Origin: Tetragonia tetragonoides
Lineage: Eukaryota > Streptophyta > Magnoliopsida > Caryophyllales > Aizoaceae
DNA length: 64,000 nucleotides
Direction of reading: 5' to 3'
NCBI GenBank assembly: GCA_038025085.1
Contig: CM076140.1
Coordinates: forward strand, 20,647,501-20,711,500
Of the stretch, positions 56,471 to 64,000 are shown piece by piece; within the stretch, counting starts at the first letter, position 1, and each line of letters begins with the position of its first letter. The notes under the pieces were generated by a model. It did no database searches and had not been told where the DNA came from. It worked only from the letters and a program-made list of their open reading frames with translations. The position numbers were made by a program, and so were the translations under genes.

Positions 56471-57945
56471 TCATGGACAACACAGAAACACTATAACACA
56501 AACTCCCACTAAAAACTCATAATCCTTAACTGATTTGACACCCATACGAGCAACATGCTCATGAAACACTTTGGGTGGCAATCCTTTAGGGAGCGGATCC
56601 GCAATCATGGAGTTTGTACTGATGTGCTCTATGTACAGTTGTCCATTCTGTACTCTTTCCTTCACGGCTCGAAATTTGAAGTCTATATGTTTTGCCTTCG
56701 TCAAACTGCTGTTATTTTTAGCATAAAGGACTGCTGACCTATTGTCATACATTAGCTTGAGTGGTCTTTCAATACCATCAACTATTTGCAGTCCAATAAC
56801 AAAATTTCGCAGCCATAATCCTTGATTGGATGCCTCATAATATGCTATAAATCCTCTGCTTCCATGGTGGAAGTAGCCGTAAGAGTTTGCTTAATGCTTG
56901 TCCAAGAGATAGCTCCTCCAACAAGCATGTAGATATAGCCTGAAGTGGATTTCAGACTATCTTGACATCCAGCAAAATCGGAGTCGGTTTACCCAATGAT
57001 CTCAAGCTGATCCGATCTTCGATATGTGAGCATGTAGTCATTTGTTCTCTGTAAATACCGCATGACCCTTTTGGCTACTTTCCAATGGTCCATTCCAGGA
57101 TTGCTGAGATATCTGCCTAGCATCCCAACAATGTATGCGAGATCAGGTCGTGTGCAAACCTGAGCATACATCAGATTCCCTCCAGCCGAAGCATAAGGTG
57201 TCTTCTCCATTTCCTTAGTTTCAAAACCATTCTTTGAGCACTGATTGAGACTAAATTTGTCTCCCTTAGCAACAGGGGTGTCACCTGGTTTACAATCCTG
57301 CATGCCAAATCTCTTAAGAACCTTATAGATATAGCCCTTTTGTGACAGTCCGAGAATGCCTTTGGAGCGATCTCGATGAATCTGAATTCCTAATACAAAA
57401 GAGGCGTCACCAAGATCTTTCATTTCAAATTTCTTTGAAAGAAATCTCTTAGTTTCGTGCAATAAGCCTATATCGTTGCTGGCAAGCAATATGTCATCGA
57501 CATATAAAACCAGAAAAATATGCTTACTCCCACTGAACTTGTGGTATGTACAGTCATCAGCAACGTTTGGTTCAAAACCAAATGATGTAACGACTTCATG
57601 AAACTTGTGATACCACTGACAGGAAGCTTGCTTGAGTCCATAGATGGATTTATTTAATTTGCAAACCATTTTCTTTGGATCTCCGGAAATAAAGTTTTCT
57701 GGTTGCGCCATATAAATTGTTTCTTCAATGTCACCATTGAGAAATGTTGTCTTAACATCCATCTGATATAATTCAAGATCAAAATGTGCCACTAGTGCCA
57801 TTATTGTCCTAAAAGAGTCTTTCGATGAAACTGGAGAGAAAGTCTCTTCATAATCAATGCCTTCCTTTTGAGTATAGCCCTTAGCGACAAGACGAGCTTT
57901 AAACCTAATGACATTGCTCTCTGAATCCCGCTTGGTTTTAAACAT
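56471..57945 (-). pseudogene. copia E reverse transcriptase-RNase H
   Basis: RT (56989-57945) has FKARLVAKGYTQKEGIDYEE, ELYQMDVKTTFLNGDIEETI, IYGLKQASCQW and an intact YVDDILLASND. A TAA replaces the Tyr of LEIIGYTDSDFAGC at about 56989-56991. The RNase H part continues past frameshifts (ISWTSIKQT; DNRSAVLYAKNN, 56471-56752) and ends at 56471. Confidence 0.88.
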
Positions 57946-59530
57946 TCATTTGCAACCAATGGGTTTAACACCTTCAGGCAATGAGACAAGCTCCCAAACG
58001 TCATTGTCATTCATGGACTTAATCTCATCAATCATGGCATCAATCCACTTTTGAGAATTAGAACTTTCTATGGCTTGACAGAAGTTGATTGGATCATCTT
58101 CCACAAGTTCAAGGTCTGATTCTTATTTCTGGAGAAAGACAAAAGTATCTTCCACCATTTCCAAGTTTACCTCATGTTCTTGAAGATATACAATGTAATC
58201 GTACGAAATTGCATTTCTCTTTTCTCTAGTGGATCTCCTTAATGGCACTTCATGTTCTTGAGGTTGTTGAGTTTGATTTACATTAATAATGGGACTTCAT
58301 TGGGGAGATTATCAAGATTGTCTTGCACCGGAGTTGTTTCGTGATCCGTGTTAGGAATGGGAACACCCTGATCATGATCAACGACAACTGAAGGAAGAGA
58401 CACGTGTTCTTCCTCAAAGACAAAATCTCTAACTTTAACTCCCTACCTCCCAAACTCGACATCCTCAAAGAACCGGGCATTAACCGTCTCAAAAATAGTT
58501 CTAGATGTGGGATCCTAGTTATTATACCCCCTAGACCTTTCAGAATACCCAACAAAATAGCTACTAACTGTCTTAGAGTCCAGTTTCTTTTCATTTGGCC
58601 TATAAGGCCTTGCCTCAGCTGGACAACCCCAAATATGCAAGTGCTTTATACTGGATTTTTTCCCAGTCCATAGTTCATATGGGGTTTTAACTGTAGCTTT
58701 AGTTGGAACTCTGTTAAGTATATATGCTGCAGTTTTCAATGCCTCTCCCCAGAGTGAGTCTGGTAAGGTATGACAAATCATACTTCTCACCATGTCCTTT
58801 AATGTCCGATTTCGTCTCTCAGCTACACCATTCATGGTAGGACTACCTGGCATGGTGTATTGAGGACCGATCCCACACTCATCTAGGAATTTGCAAATGG
58901 CCCTGGACGTTGTTCACCTGAACCTTCATATCTTCCATAGTATTCACCACCACGATCAAATCTAACGGTTTTAATCCTTTTGCCTAATTGATTTTCAACT
59001 TTGGCCTTAAATGATTTGAACACGTCTATTGATTTGGACTTCTCATGAATTAGATATAGATACCCATAACGAGAGTAATAGTCTATGAATGTGATAAAGT
59101 ATTGTTGACCATTTCTACAAGGTGTAGGGAATGGCCCACAAATATCCGTATGTATCAATTCTAAGATATCCGTAGCTCTCCCTGCACCTAATCTAGTCTT
59201 GTTTGTTTGTTTTCCCTTAATACACTCAATGCAAATATCTGAATTTGAGAAATCAAGAGAATCAAGAATTCCATCTGACACAAGTTTCTGAATTCTTTGT
59301 TTGGATATGTGACCCAAACGATTATGCAAGAGTGATAAAGAATTCTCATTGGTCAATTTTCTTTTGGTACCACGTGAACTTACATGCAAGGTTTCATTAT
59401 GTGAGGCAATTGTATCAAGCAAATATAGGCTATCATATCCTAATAAAAGACCGGAACCAATAAAATTTGAACCTTGAAAGAGATTAATTTTACTGTTTTC
59501 AAATGAACAATAATAACCAGATTTGTCCAA
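57946..59530 (-). pseudogene. copia E integrase and integrase-RT linker
   Basis: The zinc site LLHNRLGHISKQRI and CIECIKGKQT is followed by the core with LIHTDICGPFPTP and VRFDRGGEYYG (58883-59530). A frameshift near 58895 leads to [19 protein letters not shown] and the C-terminal [10 protein letters not shown] (58515-58853). Below 58515 the linker and RT start are broken by many stops and shifts, with only fragments recognisable. The catalytic D, D and E are present. Confidence 0.87.
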
Positions 59531-60410
59531 AATGGGAACAGAAATTAAATTCCGTCTGAATGACGGTACAACAAAAAGTCTCTTTCAAATCCAAATAAAA
59601 TTCCGTCTTTAACAATAGCCTAAAAGTTCCAATAGCCTCAACTTCAAGATGATTGTCGTCACCCATATAGATGTATCTTTCACCATCAATTGGTTTCCGA
59701 CAGCTCTGACAACCATGCATAGACACACTAATGTGAGTAGTAGCACCAGAATCTACCCACCAAGTATCTATGGGTACCGAAGTCAAATTAACCTCAGAAC
59801 AAACAAGAGCAAGAGATATACCCCTTTCCACATGCCAAGCGTGGTATTTGGTACACTCCATTTCCATGTGATTAGTCCCCTTACAAAAGAAGCAACCTGA
59901 TTCCTTAGTTTCAACTTTAATTTCCTTATGTTGCTTCTTTTGGGGCATTGACACCGCAGCTTCCTTAATTTTCCTTTTCGTGCTGTCCTTAGAGGTTGAT
60001 GCTAAATGAGCATCCCTTATGTTCCCTTTGCCTTTATACCTTATGGAAACAATATTCCTCAACAAAGTATTAGTGTCCGCCTTTTCGTTTTTTGCAAAAT
60101 GTTTCTCAAGATCGGCAAGGAACGATTTAACATTATCCTTTTCAGACATAGTGCCCCTAATTGATTCTGGAATTGCATGTTTCGTGATCATAAAACTCAT
60201 GCGATCTGAGCGTTTCCACTTCTCCATCTCCCTCTTTTGATCAGAGGTAGATGTATCCTTAAGAGCAGCGGGTTTCTCAATCCGAAGTGTAAGGTCTAGA
60301 TCCATGGAACCGAGAACTATCATGACGTTCTCTTTTCATTCCTTGAAGTTTGTGCCGTTAAGCACAGGAATACTGCTAATGTTTGCAGATATCGTAACAG
60401 CAAAAGTATT
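59499..60410 (-). pseudogene. copia E gag-protease
   Basis: The frame begins near 60410 with ISSIPVLNGTNFKE, followed by TGA at a Trp position (FKEWKENV expected). It continues as MIVLGSMDLDLTLRIEKP from 60323. The capsid part appears shortened. The zinc knuckle CFFCKGTNHMEMEC is intact, and the protease motif WWVDSGATTHIS lies at about 59730-59770. The frame is lost near 59570, before the integrase. Confidence 0.85.
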
Positions 60411-60419
60411 GACTGAAAG

Positions 60420-61520
60420 AGAACAAAAGATAACATAAACAACAAGCTCACAATTACTTTACCTTAACTTTAATTTACAGATCCAAATAAAATGGCAAAT
60501 CCCATCACAAGATACCTAGCACAACATTGATTTTAGTCTTTGGACAGAAAATCAACTTGCAAGTGGTACTCTTGATGTAGTAATCAAATATTGACAATAA
60601 ACTCCTGTCAAATATCAAGCCTTTCTTTGGACCGACTCAATATTCACATGAAAAACTAATAATTGTCACATATTTATCACCATAAGCATGCTTGAATTCC
60701 GGCCAAATAACAACCTTCCTTTGGGCAGGGTGTTAAACGCATGGAATTCGCGCACACATAATCATCCAATATTTTAAATTAATCAATCTACACAAAAGAG
60801 GTTAGTTTGGTAACATATTATTTCAATTAACTAATTCAAATATTAGATGTGCATAAATTAATTATAACCTTAGTGCCAAGTATTGAATCTCAAATTTTGA
60901 TAGGAAAGACATGTAAATCACTAATTTAATACTGTGTGATTTACTATTCCAAGCCTTAATGCCTCTTGAATGTCAATAAACTAAATAATAATTAAATTTC
61001 TATGTCAATTTACAAGAAACCGCATATCCCAAAAAAAAAAAAAACCATAGTATGTCATTCATGTATCACAAACCTGACTCCCACATATAAAATATCATGG
61101 TAGGAAAAGATACTCATGATACACCACTGTACTTAAACTTCATGCTATGCAATAGTCACTGTATCCATATAAACGTAAAATAATATGGGTGCCATAGAAA
61201 AAGCCTTAAAACATCCAAATAAGAAAATAAGAAGAAACCATATACAGGCTTTGTTCATGAGTTGACCGAATCCAAAAGAAACAAGTTGAACTTCAATCAA
61301 CTTTGTCAAAAAACATTAACAAGTAAATGACTGATGTCGGCGCCAAACAATATCAACAAACTAGCAGTAGTCATATATCATAAATTTTGATAATCCAGAA
61401 AACCGCAAGCATGATATACGACAAGGGCAGACAAGATCAGTGCTAAATTTCAATCATGGAAAACACAGTCCAACATACAAAGTTGCGACCAAAATCTAAA
61501 TAACCCGATAAGAAGAAGGG
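60420..61520. other. copia E untranslated leader
   Basis: The long AT-rich stretch between the primer-binding site and gag. No ORF or motif was recognised. A leader of about 1.1 kb is long for copia elements and may contain an unrecognised insertion. Confidence 0.55.
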
Positions 61521-61532
61521 TCTGATACCAAT

Positions 61533-61987
61533 TGTTGGAATAAATCCGATTAAAACTATAACCTTCATATCGAATTAGTTAGACTAGAACATAAGCGGAA
61601 GCGTACCTGAATCCATAAGTGCAAGTCTTTGATCCGGGTTAAAGATCGCCTAGGGTTAGAGCGTCTTCCAGTTGACACACACACTAGGGTTTCTCTCTCT
61701 AACGATGGGATGTCAGACAGATGTAACGTGTGTTCAACTGGGAACCATAACCCTTATATACATAGAGTTTCTTATCCCTAATTAGCCCATCATCAATTAG
61801 GGTTAAACCTGTAGATCTCTACACAATTGAGCCTTATACCTTATAAGACGATATATTAGCCCACCTAATATTAATATCCATAGGACCACTAATATTGGGC
61901 CAAACTGTAAGATAGCATATAACATACAATTAATCCGTATTACATACTAGTCCATATACATGTAGTATAAAGTCCATAAATCTAACA
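61533..61987 (-). repeat. 5' LTR of copia E
   Basis: 455 bp, next to the primer site at about 61520-61530 and the GATCT duplication at 61988-61992. Confidence 0.93.
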
Positions 61988-62054
61988 GATCTTTGATAAG
62001 ACCACTAGTCTCCTTCTCTGCCCAGGAATTCACTTCAACTCTCACCTTTTCTGC

Positions 62055-62471
62055 CTTGAATAAGGAAAAATGAAATTATTGTTTGGGAAAATCTTAAAAT
62101 TCAATATTCGTATAATTTACTATCAATAGGTCTCTTATGAGGTCATCTCAACATGAGTTCGCCTCTAAACAGCACCTCACATTGAGGTCACCTTATATAT
62201 AGTGGAGAGTTATTGGGCGACTTTGGATAAGCTTCACCTTTTAGAGTAGTCAAAATCTGCTAAGAGTTTTGTTTGGTAAACAAATTTTTGGATAGAGTTT
62301 TATCTTTCTCTGGGGGTAACATATTTATTTATTTATTTATTTATTTTATTACTAAAAACTCATTTTGTGAATAGGTAGCTTTAACTAAAAGGTAAAGTTC
62401 CTCTCAAAAAAAAAAAAAAACTAAAAGGTAAAGTTACTCACAGGAGTCACAGCTACTTCTTGCAACTTGCA
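62055..62471 (-). other. S5 intron, distal part, with a (TTTA)n run
   Basis: Non-coding. A TTTA microsatellite occupies about 62322-62348. No other feature was recognised. Confidence 0.6.
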
Positions 62472-62480
62472 GCTACAACT

Positions 62481-62907
62481 AGGGTTGTTCAAAAATATCC
62501 GAATTCGAGCATTCGATCCGAAAACCCGAATATCCGAACTGAAATTATCCGAAAAAGCGGATATTCGAAATTTCGGATACCCGAAAAACGGATATCCGAA
62601 ATTTCGGATACAGGTTCGGATACCATTTTTCAAAATTTTCGGATATTCGGATATCCAAAAATATCCGAAAAACTCAAAATTATCCGAAATACCCGAAAAT
62701 TATCTGAAACTATCCGAAATATTTAGCTCACATTTTCAAAATATTAGGCACAAAATAGGATAAAAAATAAAATATTTAAATATTTTTCGGATAGCAGATA
62801 TTCGACTATCCGAATCCGAAATTTCGGATATTCGAAATTTCGGATACGGGTTCGCATATCAAAATTTGGTATCCGAAATTTCGGATACCCGCAATTGAAC
62901 ATCCCTA
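62481..62907. mobile_element. TTCGGATA-rich element, copy 4, in the S5 intron
   Basis: A perfect 9-bp duplication GCTACAACT (62472-62480 and 62908-62916) flanks ends AGGGTTGTTCAA and TTGAACATCCCTA. The interior is made of ATATCCGAA and TTTCGGATA words. It has the same design as copies 1-3 but a different core word. Confidence 0.82.
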
Positions 62908-62916
62908 GCTACAACT

Positions 62917-63255
62917 AATGTTTCCAAACAAAATTTCAGAAGAGAGAGGGGATCACGATAGGACATAAAATTCGAAGAAATTTAGCTTATATGCGGCGGT
63001 CACATTGTGTGTGGCTTGCCAAAAGTGACATATGTGAGCAAAATAATGATACTCTTAAGCATCGAAAAAAAGTGTTATTTTCAGACAAAAAATATTATAG
63101 TTGAAGTAAAATGTGTTTTTCTAACTTAACATGAAACGATTTTACACATATATACAAGACTACAACACAATCTAACAAAAAAATCGTGGCCTGGTCAAAT
63201 TATTTCGAAAACATGGATTGGTTCTTAGACGATGCAAATAAGAACAATTACAATT
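62917..63255. other. S5 intron, nothing recognised
   Basis: AT-rich intron sequence between two repeat elements. Confidence 0.45.
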
Positions 63256-63843
63256 AGACCTGTTAAACGGGTCGGGGAATCAGGTTCGGGTTCGGGTTCG
63301 GATTCGGTTACAACTTACAATGGGCTATGATCATTTCCAGGTCAAGTCATTTTCGATTCGGGTTGAGAAAGGCTCGACCCTGATCAAGAGTTTTTCTCAA
63401 TTACTCATTATTAACCAATATTTTGTTGAAATGAAGTATTAAGCAAAGTTTATTTTAACTTTAATGGACTGTGAACATAATATTTTCTTTATAATTTATA
63501 CATAGATAAAAATATTAAGTATCATATACGAGAAATCAGTTAGCGATATGCCGATCAGATGCAGATAGAAGTTACCTCAAGTGGTGACAAGGTCAACCAA
63601 ATCGGAAAAATTAATAATGTAAAAATGTTATCAAAATTATTTGAAAAGCATACCACTTGTTCAAATAGATATTCCCATCTATCTTTTTATACATTATATA
63701 AAACATTATTCAAATTTTTGGGTCAAATGGACCGACCTTTAAACGGGTCGGGTTTGATCCAAAAATTGTCGGGTTTAAGAGTTAGGGTCAAATCGAATTT
63801 CAGGCCAAAAGGATTAGAGTCGGCTTAGATTTTGACAGGCCTA
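63256..63843. mobile_element. GGGTCGG-rich element, copy 5, in the S5 intron
   Basis: The ends are AGACCTGTTAAACGGGTCGG and TTTTGACAGGCCTA. GGTTCGGGTTCGGGTTCGG words lie near the left end and AAACGGGTCGGGTTTGATCC near the right. The flanks resemble a 9-bp duplication only loosely (ATTACAATT and ACTACGCTT), so the insertion is older or the borders are off by a few bases. Confidence 0.65.
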
Positions 63844-64000
63844 ACTACGCTTACAATACAACAACTGATGCAATGATTGGAGTGTTTAAGGAAACTTACT
63901 TCACCCTGAAAATCAACAGCACGGGATGCAGCTTCGTAAACATGATCAATAACCTCCTTGAAGGAGGACTTATGACGGAGGGAATGGTCAATCCAAACAC

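Larger units (their letters stand above)
55626..61987 (-). mobile_element. Copia E: complete copia element in S5 exon 2
   Basis: 6362 bp. The 455-bp LTRs at 55626-56080 and 61533-61987 run from TGTTGGAATAAATCC to AATCTAACA and differ at about 22 positions. The target duplication GATCT is at 55621-55625 and 61988-61992. The primer site on the minus strand (TGGTATCAGACCC) lies directly beside the 5' LTR at about 61520-61530. The purine tract AAGTAGGAGAT starts at 56081. Gag to RNase H are present in copia order with several shifts and stops. Its TNT1-94-like style fits the Tork group; that lineage call is tentative. Confidence 0.93.
54896..64000 (-). pseudogene. serpin S5, split by copia E, continuing past the right edge
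   Basis: The end of exon 1 is at 63900-64000 (VWIDHSLRHKSSFKEVIDH to AVDFQGE) with donor GTAAGT, and its start is outside the window. Exon 2 begins at 62054 ([19 protein letters not shown]), is cut by copia E at 61987, and resumes at 55625 with DLLPVNSIGNG. It ends at TGA 54896-54898. Two stops are present: TGA 55235-55237 in EIP-FKISYGF, an Arg position, and TAA 55094-55096 before IALNEEG. The hinge EEGVEAAAAT is canonical except for Val at P14. Counting gives Cys-Gln at P1-P1'. The sequence is clearly more divergent than S1-S4. No full protein is expected. Confidence 0.9.

Noticed and set aside
62421..62763. Frames made of YPKNGYPKF-like words
   Set aside because: They come from the TTCGGATA/ATATCCGAA words of repeat copy 4.

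Overview
The window is nuclear DNA of a flowering plant, most likely a eudicot. The evidence is a two-exon serpin of the plant Serpin-ZX type, Ty1/copia and other LTR retrotransposons, L1-type LINEs, tRNA-derived SINEs, MITEs, a CACTA element, a Mutator-like element and a Helitron, in AT-rich DNA. I cannot name the species. There are no rRNA genes, true tRNA genes, CRISPR arrays or operons.

The organising feature is a tandem array of serpin genes, all on the minus strand, called S1 to S5 here from left to right. S1 (20.67-22.96 kb) has lost the second half of exon 2. S2 (26.53-43.12 kb) is split by three copia retrotransposons. S3 (44.70-45.32 kb) is a collapsed remnant. S4 (46.005-49.539 kb) is the only copy that reads through, as two exons giving 389 residues. 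S5 (54.90 kb to beyond the right edge) has a copia element in exon 2 and two stop codons. A serpin 3' flank without exons at 15.49-15.86 kb suggests the array once reached further left.

Left part: 0-1.2 kb is a LINE ORF1 (frameshifted, cut by the window edge) with a repetitive 5' region and a long AAT/ATT palindrome. A perfect 21-bp hairpin and a MITE follow. Copia A (4.305-13.994 kb, plus strand) carries a 4.4-kb non-coding LTR element of LARD type inside its gag zinc-knuckle codons. From about 15.98 to 18.91 kb a LINE 3' end with an RNase H domain has been hit by a MITE, a SINE and a CACTA element, and part of the stack is tandemly duplicated.

Middle and right: copia B lies in exon 2 of S2. 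Copia C lies in the S2 intron, 11 bases from the donor site, and copia D sits in an LTR of C. A SINE sits at the LTR edge of D. A Pack-MULE-like element lies in the S4 intron. A 3.1-kb Helitron candidate is inserted in a duplicated copy of S4 intron sequence, and the undisturbed S4 intron shows the empty site. Copia E splits exon 2 of S5. Five related elements rich in GGGTCGG or TTCGGAT words, four of them with 9-bp target duplications, are scattered among the serpin copies.

Functionally, only S4 is likely to make a protein. Its reactive-centre loop departs from the canonical plant form, with Val at P15 and Thr-Cys at the predicted P1-P1'. Everything else is transposon or decaying duplicate. 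All reading was by eye; family names rest on motifs, not searches.
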